Origin: Nocardia xishanensis NBRC 101358
Lineage (GTDB): Bacteria > Actinomycetota > Actinomycetes > Mycobacteriales > Mycobacteriaceae
Assembly: GCF_001613365.1 (NCBI RefSeq)
Contig: NZ_BDCF01000042.1
Coordinates: 1-64,000, forward strand
Reading direction: 5' to 3'
Length of the DNA: 64,000 nt
A program made the translations under genes and the position numbers. Shown here in pieces: positions 34,208-43,821 of this stretch (position 1 is its first letter; each line of letters begins with the position of its first letter). A model generated the notes under the pieces. The model was given only the letters and a program-made list of their open reading frames with translations. It ran no database searches and was not told the origin of the DNA.

Positions 34208-35104
34208 TCACTGTCCTTTCCGCGCGGTCACGCGCGCGAAGACGAAGCGGTAGACGGCGTAGAGCGTCAGCGACAGCGCCACCTGTACCGAGGCGAGCAC
34301 GGCGGCGCCGGGCAGGTCGAAGGTCACGATGCCGCGGGTGTAGATCAGCGCGGGCAGCGTGAGCACGCCTTTGGCGCCGGTGAACAGCACGATGCCGAAT
34401 TCGTTGAGCGTCAGCAAGAGCACGAGACTGCCGCCCGCGGCCATTGCGGGCCAGGCTTCCGGGAGCACGATCCGGCGCAGCACCCGCCACGGCGACGCCC
34501 CGAGGCTGGCCGCCACATCGAGCTGTTCGCGGGGCAGCTGGGCGAAGGCGGCGAGCAACGGCCGCACCACGAACGGTGTGAAGAAGGTGATCTCCGCGGC
34601 GATCACGCCGAGCGGGGTGTGCAGGAAGTTCAGCAGGGGAGTGTCGCGGCCGGTGAGGTCGGCCAGTAACGCGTTGACAGCGCCCGCGGTGCCGTAGAGG
34701 AAGGTGAACGCGAGCGTCACGAGGAACGACGGCAGGGTGATCACGGTGTCGATCAGCCTGCCGACCACCGCCGAGCCAGGGAACGGGACGAAGGCCAGCA
34801 CGACGGCGAGAAACGCGCCGAGCACGAGACACCCGGCCGTCGAGGCTACCGCGATGGAAATCGTGCGCCACAGTGCGTTTCGGAACAACGCGGAGTCCAG
34901 TACCGAGGACCATACCTCGGTCCCGCGCCCCTCCGGGGTGACGGTCGACTCGGTGAGCACCCGCAGGATCGGATACCCGGCGACGAGGAGCACCACGAAC
35001 ACCGGTGGCAGCGTCCAGAGCACCGCGCGCCAGGTCCGCCGACCGGCGTCCGGTGCGGCGGCTTCGGCACTCGCCGCAGGGCGTTCCAGCAGCATCGCGC
35101 TCAT
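34208..35104 (-). CDS. ABC transporter permease, 2-aminoethylphosphonate type
   Basis: Inner-membrane permease of 298 residues with six hydrophobic segments after a polar N-terminus of about 25 residues. The EAA loop is LDVAASLGASPWRVLRRIVL PEAWPAM, split here. FITPFVVRPLLAAFAQLP-like (actual: FFTPFVVRPLLAAFAQLP) is typical of PhnU-like subunits. ATG 35104 has CGAGGAGG at 7 nt. It is the partner of the next permease, and the two form the membrane channel of the phosphonate importer. Confidence 0.85.
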   Translation of the reverse strand: MSAMLLERPAASAEAAAPDAGRRTWRAVLWTLPPVFVVLLVAGYPILRVLTESTVTPEGRGTEVWSSVLDSALFRNALWRTISIAVASTAGCLVLGAFLAVVLAFVPFPGSAVVGRLIDTVITLPSFLVTLAFTFLYGTAGAVNALLADLTGRDTPLLNFLHTPLGVIAAEITFFTPFVVRPLLAAFAQLPREQLDVAASLGASPWRVLRRIVLPEAWPAMAAGGSLVLLLTLNEFGIVLFTGAKGVLTLPALIYTRGIVTFDLPGAAVLASVQVALSLTLYAVYRFVFARVTARKGQ

Positions 35105-35144
35105 CGCGTTCCTCCTCGCGCGGCCGTCCTGGACCGCGGGCCCC

Positions 35145-36365
35145 TCATGCCCGCGCTCCGCTTCCGTCGGAAAGTGTTGTGGTGGACGGTGCTTCGGTAC
35201 CGACTCGGCGCGGAACGAGCACACCCGCCGGATCGGGGAATCGCACGCCGATCACCGATCCGGGCGCCACGGTGGCATGTCCTGGAACATCCACGTCCAG
35301 CGGCTCCGGCAACCCGTCCACGTCGACCTCCAACCGCGTCGAGGCGCCACCCCACACGCTCGTGATCACTCTGCCGCGCACGATATTCCGCTCGATAGTC
35401 GTGGTGATCGTGACGGTGTGCGGCCGGATGCACAGCAGCGCGGCCGAGTCCGGATCCCAGGGGAGACCGCCGACGCCCGGCTCCGGCGCATGGGCGCGCA
35501 GCGTGTGCGAGCCCGCGGTGACCAGCGCGGTGCCACCGGACAGCCGATTCACCGTGCACGACACCAGATTCGCCCCGCCGAGGAAGGCGGCGGTGAAATC
35601 GCTCGGCGGCCGCTGCCAGAGGTTCTCGACGGTGTCCACGTCGACCAGCCGGGCGTCGCGCATGACGGCGATCCGGTCGGCGAGGGCCAACGCCTCGGCC
35701 TGATCGTGCGTGACGTACAGCATCGCGGTGTCCGGCAATGCCTCCCGCAGCTGCCGCAGCTCGCCGAGCATGGACTGGCGCAGCTGGGCGTCCAGCGCGG
35801 CCAGCGGTTCGTCGAGCAACAGCACCTTGGGCCGGATGGCGAGCGCCCTGGCGATCGCCACGCGCTGCTGCTGGCCCCCGGACAGTTCGCGCGGCAACCG
35901 CCCGGCGTAGCCGGCCATGCCCACCATGGTCAGCGCCTCGCTCACCCGGTCCGCGATGGCGTTGCGCGGCACGCGATGCGCCTTCAGCCCGAAGGCCACA
36001 TTGCCGTGCACGGTCATGTGCGGGAACAGGGCGTAGGACTGCACGACCACGCCGATGCCGCGCTTGGCCGGGGACAACTGGGTGACGTCGCGCCCGGCCA
36101 GCCGGACCGCACCCGAGGTCGGCCGGACGAATCCGGCCAGCGCTTTGAGCGCGGTCGACTTGCCCGACCCGCTCGGGCCGAGCAGCGCGACGGTCTCGCC
36201 CGTGGCGACGCGCAAGCTGAAATCGGCCAGCGCGACCGTGGTCTTGCGGCCGGAGCCGTACCGCACGCCGACTCGGTCGAACACGATGGCGGGTTCGCCG
36301 TCGGTTCCGGCCCGTGCCGTCCCGGTGGCGGTGGACGATTCGGTGAGCGTGTCGCCGGGGGTCAT
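35145..36365 (-). CDS. ABC transporter ATPase, 2-aminoethylphosphonate type
   Basis: ATP-binding subunit of 406 residues. Walker A GPSGSGKST (63-71), Q-loop VVVQSYALFPHMTV (about 107-120), signature LSGGQQQRVAIARAL (161-175), Walker B VLLLDEPLAALD (181-192) and H-loop YVTHDQAEAL are all intact. The C-terminal 160 residues form a TOBE-like regulatory domain (LCIRPHTVTI, GVRFPDP). ATG 36365 is one base after the stop of the binding-protein gene, so the four transporter genes are one operon. Confidence 0.88.
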   Translation of the reverse strand: MTPGDTLTESSTATGTARAGTDGEPAIVFDRVGVRYGSGRKTTVALADFSLRVATGETVALLGPSGSGKSTALKALAGFVRPTSGAVRLAGRDVTQLSPAKRGIGVVVQSYALFPHMTVHGNVAFGLKAHRVPRNAIADRVSEALTMVGMAGYAGRLPRELSGGQQQRVAIARALAIRPKVLLLDEPLAALDAQLRQSMLGELRQLREALPDTAMLYVTHDQAEALALADRIAVMRDARLVDVDTVENLWQRPPSDFTAAFLGGANLVSCTVNRLSGGTALVTAGSHTLRAHAPEPGVGGLPWDPDSAALLCIRPHTVTITTTIERNIVRGRVITSVWGGASTRLEVDVDGLPEPLDVDVPGHATVAPGSVIGVRFPDPAGVLVPRRVGTEAPSTTTLSDGSGARA

Positions 36366-36366
36366 G

Positions 36367-37434
36367 TCAGCCTCCGATGGCCTTCTCGTAGGCGGCCACA
36401 TCGCCGTTCAGGTCGGCGAGGACCTTGGTCCAGTCGGGACGCACGACTTGGACGCCCTGCAGCAGTGCGGCGGGGGTGGGGCCGGAGCCGGCGGCGGGCG
36501 CGGCGGCCAGATCGGTGCGGGCCGAGACCGCGAACGCGTCCGGACCGAGCGTCTGCTGCACTTCCTTGCTCAGCAGGTAGTCCATCAGCTTCTTGGCGGC
36601 CTCGGCGTGCGGTGCGCCTTTGGCCAGGCCCATGAAGTAGGGGAGCGCGACGGTGTGCCTGGCACCATCGGCCGAGGCGGGGAAGAAGATGCCGAACTCG
36701 GAGCCCTTCGAGGTGATCGACTCCAGGTTCATCTGGACGTCGCCGTTGGCGATCAACAGCTCGCCCTTGTCGACCTTGGGCTGCAGCTTGCCGGTGGAGG
36801 CCGAGGGGCCGACGTTGTTGACCTGCAACCGCTTCAGGTAGTCCAGCGCGCCGTCCTTGCCGCGCAGCTGTTGCAGCAGAATCAGCACGGCGGTGCCGTC
36901 GCCCGCTTGGCCCGGTGTCGAATACTGGAGCTTGCCACGGTATTCCGGCTTCAGCAGGTCGTCCCAGGTGAGCTTCGAGGCGTCGACGGAGTTGTTCGCG
37001 ATGAAGTTCAGGTAGTTTCCCGCCAGGCTGACGAACTTGCCGTTCGGGTCCTTCTCGGTGGCGGGATAAGCCGAGGTGTCCACGCCAAGCGGCTGCAAAA
37101 GCTGTGCGGCGTCGGCCTTCTGAATGAACGGGGGCAGCGTGACCACGACATCGGCCTGCGGGTTGGACTGCTCCTTCTCGAGGCGGTTGACCACCTCGCC
37201 GGAGCCCGCCGCGACGACGTCGACGGCGATGCCGGTCTCGGCGCGGAACTTGTCGAACTGGGTCTTGTACCAGGCGTCGAGGCCGTCGGCGGAGTAGACG
37301 GTGACCGTCTGTCCGCCGGAGCCGCCTGAGCCCGTGCCGCCGCAGGCCGCGGTGGCGGCGACCGCGGTCGCGGTGACGACCAGCAGGGCGGTCCTGGTCA
37401 GGGCGCGGGACAGGCGCGTGGGAGAAGTACGCAC
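36367..37434 (-). CDS. Phosphonate (2-aminoethylphosphonate-type) binding lipoprotein
   Basis: Substrate-binding lipoprotein of 355 residues. The signal peptide ends in lipobox AATAAC (Cys at about 31). The mature part starts VTVYSADGLDAWYKTQFDKF, as in PhnS-like proteins of the iron/phosphonate-binding fold, and has LPPFIQKADAAQLLQPLGVD. It would capture the phosphonate outside the cell and deliver it to the two permeases. The GTG start 37434 is used. A 68-nt gap separates it from the phosphonatase-like gene. Confidence 0.85.
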   Translation of the reverse strand: MRTSPTRLSRALTRTALLVVTATAVAATAACGGTGSGGSGGQTVTVYSADGLDAWYKTQFDKFRAETGIAVDVVAAGSGEVVNRLEKEQSNPQADVVVTLPPFIQKADAAQLLQPLGVDTSAYPATEKDPNGKFVSLAGNYLNFIANNSVDASKLTWDDLLKPEYRGKLQYSTPGQAGDGTAVLILLQQLRGKDGALDYLKRLQVNNVGPSASTGKLQPKVDKGELLIANGDVQMNLESITSKGSEFGIFFPASADGARHTVALPYFMGLAKGAPHAEAAKKLMDYLLSKEVQQTLGPDAFAVSARTDLAAAPAAGSGPTPAALLQGVQVVRPDWTKVLADLNGDVAAYEKAIGG

Positions 37435-37502
37435 GGTGTGAGCAACTTTCGTTTGGGGCTGTCGATGTGCCGAAGGGGCGGTGGGTCGAAAGGGTCGGTG
37501 AC

Positions 37503-38195
37503 TCAGGTTCGTTCGGCTCGAATCAGCTCGGCGAACTCGACCACCGATGGCAGCACGTGGGTGGCGCCCGCGGCACGCAGTCGCGGTTCGTCGTGCGCGC
37601 CGGTCAACGCGCCCGCGACGATTCGGGCGCCCGCGGCACGCCCCGCGGCGATATCGCTGGTGGTGTCGCCGAGCACGGCGACGCGATCGACGGCGTCGAT
37701 GCGCAGGCGCAGCAGCGCGGTGAGTACGAGGTCGGGGTGGGGACGGCCGCGACCGGCGTCGGAGGGCGCCAGTGTGAGATCGGCGATATCGCGCCAGCCG
37801 AGCGCGTCGAGCAGCCGATCCTGGGTTTTCCGGCTGAAGCCCGTCGTCAGCGCCACCCGCACGCCCGCCGCCCGCAGTGCCGAGATGGCCTCGGCCGCAC
37901 CGGGAATCGGCGCGATGTCAACCTCGTCGATCAGGTCGTCGTAAGCGGTCTCGAACGCGCGGTTGGCGGTCTGCGCGCGGTCCTCGTCGCCGAGCAGCGC
38001 GCGGAACACGGCAATCTTGGACTGGCCCATGGTGGCCAGCACGTACTGCCGGGCCTGTTCGCGCAGCGGCCCTTCGGTTTCCAGTCCCGCCGCGGTCGCG
38101 GCCGTGTCGAAGGCGCGCAGCACAAGGCCGCCGTCGGCCACGGTGGTGCCCGCCATGTCCAGGACGGCGAGGTCGATCGTGTTGTGCGGCATCAT
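37503..38195 (-). CDS. Phosphonatase-like HAD hydrolase
   Basis: HAD enzyme of 230 residues of the phosphonatase-like group (TIGR03351 type). The nucleophile motif is LDMAGTTV with Asp13, the Ala-Gly-Thr form peculiar to phosphonoacetaldehyde hydrolase relatives. MGQSKIAVFRAL places a Lys (about 60) where PhnX has its Schiff-base Lys. HAD motif II is LTTGFSR and motif III/IV AVLGDTTSDIAAG. It probably cleaves the C-P bond of phosphonoacetaldehyde or a relative, releasing phosphate. GGGAGAC precedes two ATG codons (38195, 38192). It stands between the importer genes and the FAD oxidoreductase. Confidence 0.8.
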   Translation of the reverse strand: MMPHNTIDLAVLDMAGTTVADGGLVLRAFDTAATAAGLETEGPLREQARQYVLATMGQSKIAVFRALLGDEDRAQTANRAFETAYDDLIDEVDIAPIPGAAEAISALRAAGVRVALTTGFSRKTQDRLLDALGWRDIADLTLAPSDAGRGRPHPDLVLTALLRLRIDAVDRVAVLGDTTSDIAAGRAAGARIVAGALTGAHDEPRLRAAGATHVLPSVVEFAELIRAERT

Positions 38196-38202
38196 GTCTC
38201 CC

Positions 38203-39339
38203 TCAGAGTCCGAGAAGGTCGGCGGTGTCCTCGCCGAGTGCGGGGCCGAGTGTCATACCGCGGCCGCCGGGGCCGGTGATCACCCAGACGTGCTCGTCGG
38301 CCTTGGCGCGGGTGACGATCGCGGCGGGATCGACGCTCTGGCTGTACACCCCGGCCCAGCGGCGCACGATCGTCGGCAGCTTGCGGCCGAGTAGCTCCTC
38401 GGTGACCGAGGTGAGGTGGTCGTACGGCGCCTCGTCCACGTCGAAGGGAAACGGTTCGGTGTATTCGTGGGTGTCGCCGACGGTGAGGCCGCCGTGCAGG
38501 CGCTGCACGCACAGCAGCTGCATCTTGTGCTCGGCCGCGGTGGCGGTCTGGGACTGCTCGCGTTCGAGCGCGTCCACCTCGGGACCCGCGAAGCCGGGGT
38601 AGTAACGGAAGCTGTCGCCGTCGGCGATCGCGGTGGTCAGCGGCTCGTCCAGCGGCGCGGTCTGCATCATCTGGAGCCGGACCCGCCGCACGGGAATAGC
38701 GCCGACCAGCTCCCTGGTCAGCCCGGCGTGCGCGGCGCCGGGGCAGACCAGCGCGAGGTCGGCGGTGAAAGCGCGCCCTTGGTCATCGAGAACGGTGGCG
38801 CCGGAACCGGTATCGGTGATCGACCGGGCTTCGGCCGCGGCGTGGAAGGTGTAGCGGCCGGTCGCCGTGAGGTAGGCGCGCAGGGCGGGCAGCGCCTGGC
38901 GCGACTCGACCGCCGCGTCGGTCGCGCAGTGCAGACCGGCCAGATACTTGCCGCGCAGCGCGGGGTTGATCGCGCGCACCCGCTCGGGTTCGAGCAGATC
39001 GAAGCCGCGCGCCTGCGCGGTGTCGTTCGCCGCCGCGGCGGCCGCCACCGCCAGTTCCTCCGGGGTGCGCACCAGCGTGATGGACCCGGTCGGGCGGAAG
39101 CCGACGCCGGGAACTTTGCCGCCGATCTCCTCCCAGAGCTCGCGCGACCGCAAGGTCAGGGCGAGTTCCGCGGCGGACCGCCCGGACACCCACACCAGTC
39201 CGAAGTTGCGCACCGTCGCGCCACGGGCCTCTGGCTCCCGCTCCAGCTGCACGACCTCGTGTCCGCGGCGGATCGCCGCCCAGGCGTGGGCGGTGCCGAG
39301 AATTCCGCCGCCGATGATGACCACTCGCATGGGACCCAT
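38203..39339 (-). CDS. FAD-dependent oxidoreductase of phosphonate clusters (TIGR03364 type)
   Basis: Flavoenzyme of 378 residues related to glycine oxidase/DAO. N-terminal dinucleotide motif VVIIGGGILGTAHAWAAIRR, then LEREPEARGATVRNFGLVWV. The C-terminal WAGVYSQSVDPAAI and VITGPGGRGMTLGPALGED match the TIGR03364 family, found next to phosphonatase genes. Likely it oxidises 2-aminoethylphosphonate or its N-methyl form to phosphonoacetaldehyde, replacing the PhnW aminotransferase that is absent here. The gene lies 7 nt before the hydrolase. ATG 39339 or 39330; neither has a ribosome site. Confidence 0.8.
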   Translation of the reverse strand: MGPMRVVIIGGGILGTAHAWAAIRRGHEVVQLEREPEARGATVRNFGLVWVSGRSAAELALTLRSRELWEEIGGKVPGVGFRPTGSITLVRTPEELAVAAAAAANDTAQARGFDLLEPERVRAINPALRGKYLAGLHCATDAAVESRQALPALRAYLTATGRYTFHAAAEARSITDTGSGATVLDDQGRAFTADLALVCPGAAHAGLTRELVGAIPVRRVRLQMMQTAPLDEPLTTAIADGDSFRYYPGFAGPEVDALEREQSQTATAAEHKMQLLCVQRLHGGLTVGDTHEYTEPFPFDVDEAPYDHLTSVTEELLGRKLPTIVRRWAGVYSQSVDPAAIVTRAKADEHVWVITGPGGRGMTLGPALGEDTADLLGL

Positions 39340-39348
39340 GGTGAGCAA

Positions 39349-39407
39349 TGGTCTAGACCGATGGGTGTTACTCGCGCGAACGCCGGGTTAACAATTGGTA
39401 TAGACCA
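39349..39407. promoter_or_regulatory. Two GntR (PhnF-like) operators TGGTMTAGACCR
   Basis: TGGTCTAGACCG at 39349-39360 and TGGTATAGACCA at 39396-39407; the second is extended to the near-palindrome CAATTGGTATAGACCAATTG (39392-39411). They lie 47 bp apart in the divergent region between the FAD oxidoreductase and the GntR gene. TGGTATAGACCA is the site I remember for the mycobacterial repressor PhnF. Both genes should be repressed until phosphonate or phosphate limitation relieves them. Confidence 0.8.
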
Positions 39408-39428
39408 ATTGCGGGTAGGCTGTCGGGT

Positions 39429-40196
39429 ATGGAAGCAACGGAGGTGACGCGCGGCCGACGCGGCGAGACGTCCGGCGGGAGCGCCGAATTGGCCCTGCCG
39501 GAGCGCTTGCCGAAGTCGTATCGGGTGCGCACCGAGCTGGAGGGGATGATCGGCGAGCTGGACGAGGGCGATCCGGTGCCTTCGGAGCGCGAACTCGCGC
39601 TGCGATTCGAGGTCGCCCGCGAGACCGTCCGGCAGGCATTGCGAGATCTGTTGGTGGAGGGACGTATTCGGCGGCAGGGCCGGGGGACGGTGGTCTCGCG
39701 TCCGAAGATGGTGCAACCGCTGTCGCTGCGCTCCTACACCGAGGGGGCGCTGAGCCTGGGCCGGGTGCCCGGCCGCATCCTGGTCGCCTGGGAGGATGTC
39801 CCCGCCGACGCGGACACCGCCCGCGATCTCGGGCTGACCGCGGGCACGCCCGTCATGCACCTGGAGCGGGTGCTGCTCGCCGACGGCGAGCGGATCGGAC
39901 TGGAGAGCACCTTCCTGCCGCTGGCGCGCTTCGCCGGACTGCGCGACGACTACGACCCGACGACCTCGCTCTACGCCGCGGTGCGCGCCTCGGGCGTGGA
40001 ATTCGGCGCCGCCACCGAACGCATCGAGACGGTGCTGGCCTCTCCGCGCGAGGCCGCGCTGCTCGAATGCACGACGGCGCTGCCGCTGCTGTTGCTGCAT
40101 CGGCGCAGCATCGACGACGACGGGCAGCCGATCGAACGGGTGCGCGCCCTGTATCGCGGCGACCGGATCGCGTTCGAGGCCCGGCTGTCGAAGTAG
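39429..40196 (+). CDS. GntR/HutC family regulator, PhnF-like
   Basis: Repressor of 255 residues. The winged helix-turn-helix is DPVPSERELALRFEVARETV followed by RQALRDLLVEGRIRRQGRGT, and the C-terminal half is a UTRA ligand domain (MHLERVLLADGERIGLESTF, HRRSIDDDGQPIERVRALYR). Such HutC-type members bind small acids or phosphonate-related ligands. It is divergent from the phosphonate cluster with two matching operator boxes, so it is almost certainly its regulator. It ends 1 nt before the convergent LLM gene. Confidence 0.88.
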   Translation: MEATEVTRGRRGETSGGSAELALPERLPKSYRVRTELEGMIGELDEGDPVPSERELALRFEVARETVRQALRDLLVEGRIRRQGRGTVVSRPKMVQPLSLRSYTEGALSLGRVPGRILVAWEDVPADADTARDLGLTAGTPVMHLERVLLADGERIGLESTFLPLARFAGLRDDYDPTTSLYAAVRASGVEFGAATERIETVLASPREAALLECTTALPLLLLHRRSIDDDGQPIERVRALYRGDRIAFEARLSK

Positions 40197-40197
40197 C

Positions 40198-41208
40198 TCA
40201 ACGGATTTGCGGTGCCACCTTCGCGCCGAGCAGTTCGATGTTGTGCAGTACTTTTTCGTGCGGCAGTGTGCCGACACTGGTGTGCAGTATGAACCGGTCC
40301 AGGCCGAGGGTGTCGCGCACGGCGGCGATCTTCTCGGCCACATAGTCCGGCGTGCCGACGAACAACGAGCCGCTCTGCGAGCGCAAGGCTGCGAAGTGGT
40401 CGCGGGTCATCGGGCCCCAACCGCGTTCGCGGCCGATGGTGCTCATGGCCAGCGCGTACGGCTGGTAGAAGTCGGCGACGGCCTGTTCGTCGGTGTCGGC
40501 AACGTATCCGTGCGCGTGCACCGCGACCGGCTGCCGCTCGTGACCGCCCTCGGCCAGCGCCCGGTGGTACAGATCGACCAGCGGCCGGAAACGAGCCGGC
40601 TGGCCGCCGATGATCGCGAGCGCCAGCGGCAAGCCGAGCAGCCCGGCGCGGATCACCGACTCCGGGCTGCCGCCGACCGCGATCCACACCGGAAGCGGCC
40701 GGTCGTCGGTGCGCGGATAGGCCACCGCGTCGCGCAGCGGAGCGCGGAACTTGCCCGACCAGGTGACCGGCTCGTCCTCGCGCAGCCGCAGCAGCAGCGC
40801 CAGCTTCTCCTCGAACAGCTCGTCGTAATCGCCCAGGTCGTAGCCGAAGAGCGGGAACGACTCGGTGAACGAGCCGCGCCCAGCCATCAGCTCGGCACGC
40901 CCGCCCGACAGGCCGTCCAGCGTCGCGAAGTCCTGGTACACGCGGACCGGGTCGTCGGAGCTGAGCACGGTGACCGCGCTGGTCAGCTGGATTCGCTCGG
41001 TGCGCGCCGCGATCGCCGCCAGCACCACGGCGGGCGCCGACGCGGCGAAATCCGCGCGATGGTGTTCGCCGACGCCGTACACGTCGAGGCCCGCGCGCTC
41101 GGTCGCCACCGCCTCGTCGACCACCTCGCGCAGGCGCTGCCCGGCGCTCGGCGCGGGCCGGTCGCCGACCGGATACAGCTCGGCGAACGTCGTCAGTCCC
41201 AGTTCCAC
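40198..41208 (-). CDS. LLM class (luciferase-like) flavin-dependent oxidoreductase
   Basis: Monooxygenase-like protein of 336 residues with the bacterial luciferase TIM-barrel fold. Typical stretches: GVGEHHRADFAASAPAVVLA, RIQLTSAVTVLSSDDPVRVY, DGLSGGRAELMAGRGSF and LFVGTPDYVAEKIA. It would use FMNH2 or F420. The family is very large in actinobacteria and the substrate is unknown. The GTG start at 41208 is chosen. It converges on the GntR gene and is divergent from map, so it is probably not part of the phosphonate operon. Confidence 0.85.
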   Translation of the reverse strand: MELGLTTFAELYPVGDRPAPSAGQRLREVVDEAVATERAGLDVYGVGEHHRADFAASAPAVVLAAIAARTERIQLTSAVTVLSSDDPVRVYQDFATLDGLSGGRAELMAGRGSFTESFPLFGYDLGDYDELFEEKLALLLRLREDEPVTWSGKFRAPLRDAVAYPRTDDRPLPVWIAVGGSPESVIRAGLLGLPLALAIIGGQPARFRPLVDLYHRALAEGGHERQPVAVHAHGYVADTDEQAVADFYQPYALAMSTIGRERGWGPMTRDHFAALRSQSGSLFVGTPDYVAEKIAAVRDTLGLDRFILHTSVGTLPHEKVLHNIELLGAKVAPQIR

Positions 41209-41327
41209 AGTTCGAGTCCCGTCGGTGCGTAGTTACCGTGCCAGACTAAACGGACTGTGGTCCGTTCCTATTCCGGCCTCGTGCGGGCGGACGGGTGCCA
41301 CCGGCGGCGTCCGGATACTCTTGTCCC

Positions 41328-42191
41328 ATGTCCGTGCGTACCCGTAAGCCACTCGTTCCCGGCACGCTCTCGCCAACCCGCGAGGTGCCGCGCTCCATCG
41401 AGCGACCGGAGTACGCGTGGAAGAAGACCGTCAACGAGGGGCGCGAGCCCTGGGTGCAGACGCCGGAGACCATCGAGAAGATGCGGATCGCGGGCAAGAT
41501 CGCGGCGCAGGCGCTCGAAGAGGCCGGTAAGGCGGTCGCACCCGGCGTCACCACCGACGAACTGGACCGCATCGCCCACGAGTTCCTCTGCGACCACGGC
41601 GCCTACCCGTCGACGCTGGGCTACAAGGGTTTTCCGAAGTCCTGCTGCACCTCGCTGAACGAGGTGATCTGCCACGGCATTCCGGACTCCACCGTCGTCG
41701 AGGACGGCGACATCGTCAATATCGACGTCACCGCCTACATCCACGGGGTGCACGGCGACACCAACAAGACCTTCCTCGCGGGCGACGTGGCCGAGGACGT
41801 CCGGCTGCTCGTCGAGCGGACCGAGGAGGCCACCATTCGGGCCATCAAGGCGGTCCGCCCCGGCCGGGCGCTCAACGTGATCGGCCGCGTCATCGAGTCC
41901 TACGCCAACCGCTTCGGTTACGGCGTGGTGCGCGACTTCACCGGCCACGGCGTCGGCCCCACCTTCCACAGCGGCCTGGTGATCCTGCACTACGACCAGC
42001 CCGCCGTGGAATCCGTCATCGAGCCGGGCATGACCTTCACCATCGAGCCGATGATCAACCTCGGCGGCATCGACTACGAGATCTGGGACGACGGCTGGAC
42101 CGTGGTCACCAAGGACCGCAAGTGGACCGCCCAGTTCGAGCACACCCTGGTCGTCACCGAGACCGGCGCGGACATCCTCACCCTGCCGTGA
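41328..42191 (+). CDS. map: Methionine aminopeptidase, type I
   Basis: Removes the initiator Met from new proteins. The 287 residues include an N-terminal extension with the proline-rich motif seen in mycobacterial MapB ([16 protein letters not shown]). Metal ligands: Asp in [13 protein letters not shown], Asp in VHGDTNKTF, His in [11 protein letters not shown], Glu in TIEPMI and Glu in FEHTLVV. A GATACT box at 41314-41319 lies 8 nt before ATG 41328, so the message is probably leaderless; an in-frame start at 41295 is less likely. cobQ follows after 43 nt. Confidence 0.95.
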   Translation: MSVRTRKPLVPGTLSPTREVPRSIERPEYAWKKTVNEGREPWVQTPETIEKMRIAGKIAAQALEEAGKAVAPGVTTDELDRIAHEFLCDHGAYPSTLGYKGFPKSCCTSLNEVICHGIPDSTVVEDGDIVNIDVTAYIHGVHGDTNKTFLAGDVAEDVRLLVERTEEATIRAIKAVRPGRALNVIGRVIESYANRFGYGVVRDFTGHGVGPTFHSGLVILHYDQPAVESVIEPGMTFTIEPMINLGGIDYEIWDDGWTVVTKDRKWTAQFEHTLVVTETGADILTLP

Positions 42192-42234
42192 GCGCCGCGC
42201 GCGCTCGATCCGGCCGCCCTCGGGGGAGATCGCG

Positions 42235-43812
42235 ATGAGGGGCGCGCTGCTGGTCGCGGGAACCACCTCCGACGCCGGGAAAAGCGTTGTGGTGGCGGGC
42301 ATCTGCCGCATGCTGGCCAGGAAGGGCGTGCGGGTGGCGCCGTTCAAGGCGCAGAACATGTCCAACAACTCCGTCGTCACGCTGGACGGCGGCGAAATCG
42401 GGCGCGCCCAGGCGCTGCAAGCGCGGGCTTGCGGTCTGGAGCCGAGCGTGCGCTTCAACCCGGTGCTGCTCAAGCCGGGCAGCGACCGCCGCTCGCAGCT
42501 CGTGGTGCGCGGAAAGGCCGTCGGCACCGTCGGCGCGGCGGATTATTTCCAGCACCGGCAGGAGCTCCGCGCGGTCGTCGCCGCCGAACTCGCGTCGCTG
42601 CGGGCCGAATTCGACGTGGTGATTTGCGAGGGCGCCGGATCGCCCGCCGAGATCAACCTGCGCGCCACCGATCTGGCCAACATGGGGCTGGCCGAGGCCG
42701 CGCGGCTGCCGGTACTCGTCGTCGGCGACATCGACCGCGGCGGGGTGCTCGCGCACCTGTTCGGCACCCTCGCCGTCCTGGACCCCGCCGACCAGCGGCT
42801 CGTTTCGGGATTCGTGATCAACAAGTTCCGCGGCGACGTCGAGCTGCTGCGGCCGGGCCTGGATCGGCTCACCGAGCTGACCGGGCGGCCAACCCTCGGC
42901 GTCGTCCCGTTCGCCGAGGACCTGTGGCTCGACGCCGAGGATTCGCTCGGCACGATCGCCGACGCCCCGGTCGGTCGCCCGGCCGCGCCCGCGGGCACGG
43001 AATGGCTGACGGTCGCGGCCGTCCGGCTGCCGCGCATCTCGAACTCCACCGACGTCGAGGCGCTGGCCTGCGAACCCGGCGTCGCGGTGCGCTGGGTGCG
43101 CGACCCCGCCCGGCTGGCCGACGCCGACCTGGTGGTGCTGCCCGGCAGCAAATCGACCGTGTCGGACCTGGAATGGTTGCGGCGCAGCGGAATCGCCGCC
43201 GCGCTTGCCGACCGCGCCGCGGCGGGCAAGCCCATCCTTGGCATCTGCGGCGGCTACCAGATGCTTGGCCGCCGCATCGTCGACGACGTGGAATCGACGG
43301 CGGGCGCGGTCGATGGACTCGGCCTGCTCGACCTGGACGTCGAGTTCGCCGAGCCAAAGGTGCTGCGCCGCAGCGACGGTCGCGGTGCGCCGGGACCGGA
43401 CCCCGCTGTGCCGCTAGGCACGGCGGGTATCTCGGTGCACGGCTATGAAATCCACCACGGACGCGTGACACGCAGCGGTAACCCGGCCTGGCTCGACGCG
43501 GCGGGCGAGCCGGAAGGCAGCGTGCGCGGCGCGATCTGGGGAACGCACCTGCACGGTCTGATGGAGTCCGACGACTTCCGGCGCGCCTGGTTGCGCGAGG
43601 TCGCCCGGCACGCGCGGCGCACCGGTTTCGTTGCCGCCGAAGGAACTTCGGTCTCCGCCGTGCGCGCCGCCCAGCTCGACCTGCTCGCGGACTTGATGGA
43701 GCGCCACCTCGATACGAACCTGCTGGAAACGCTGATCACCGCGGGCGCGCCGGAGGACATGCCCACGCTCCGTTCGGATCTCGTCGCGCCGGACGTCCAG
43801 TACCAGCCCTAG
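42235..43812 (+). CDS. cobQ: Cobyric acid synthase
   Basis: ATP- and glutamine-dependent amidase of cobalamin synthesis, 525 residues; it amidates four carboxyl groups of adenosyl-cobyrinic acid a,c-diamide. The N-terminal dethiobiotin-synthetase-like domain begins [20 protein letters not shown] with P-loop, then [13 protein letters not shown]. The C-terminal class I glutamine amidotransferase has the nucleophile Cys in [13 protein letters not shown] (about residue 338) and His in GTHLHGLME. The length is usual. GGGGGAGA precedes ATG 42235. The other cob genes of the window lie 8 kb downstream, so the pathway genes are split. Confidence 0.95.
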   Translation: MRGALLVAGTTSDAGKSVVVAGICRMLARKGVRVAPFKAQNMSNNSVVTLDGGEIGRAQALQARACGLEPSVRFNPVLLKPGSDRRSQLVVRGKAVGTVGAADYFQHRQELRAVVAAELASLRAEFDVVICEGAGSPAEINLRATDLANMGLAEAARLPVLVVGDIDRGGVLAHLFGTLAVLDPADQRLVSGFVINKFRGDVELLRPGLDRLTELTGRPTLGVVPFAEDLWLDAEDSLGTIADAPVGRPAAPAGTEWLTVAAVRLPRISNSTDVEALACEPGVAVRWVRDPARLADADLVVLPGSKSTVSDLEWLRRSGIAAALADRAAAGKPILGICGGYQMLGRRIVDDVESTAGAVDGLGLLDLDVEFAEPKVLRRSDGRGAPGPDPAVPLGTAGISVHGYEIHHGRVTRSGNPAWLDAAGEPEGSVRGAIWGTHLHGLMESDDFRRAWLREVARHARRTGFVAAEGTSVSAVRAAQLDLLADLMERHLDTNLLETLITAGAPEDMPTLRSDLVAPDVQYQP

Positions 43813-43821
43813 CGGCGGCCG

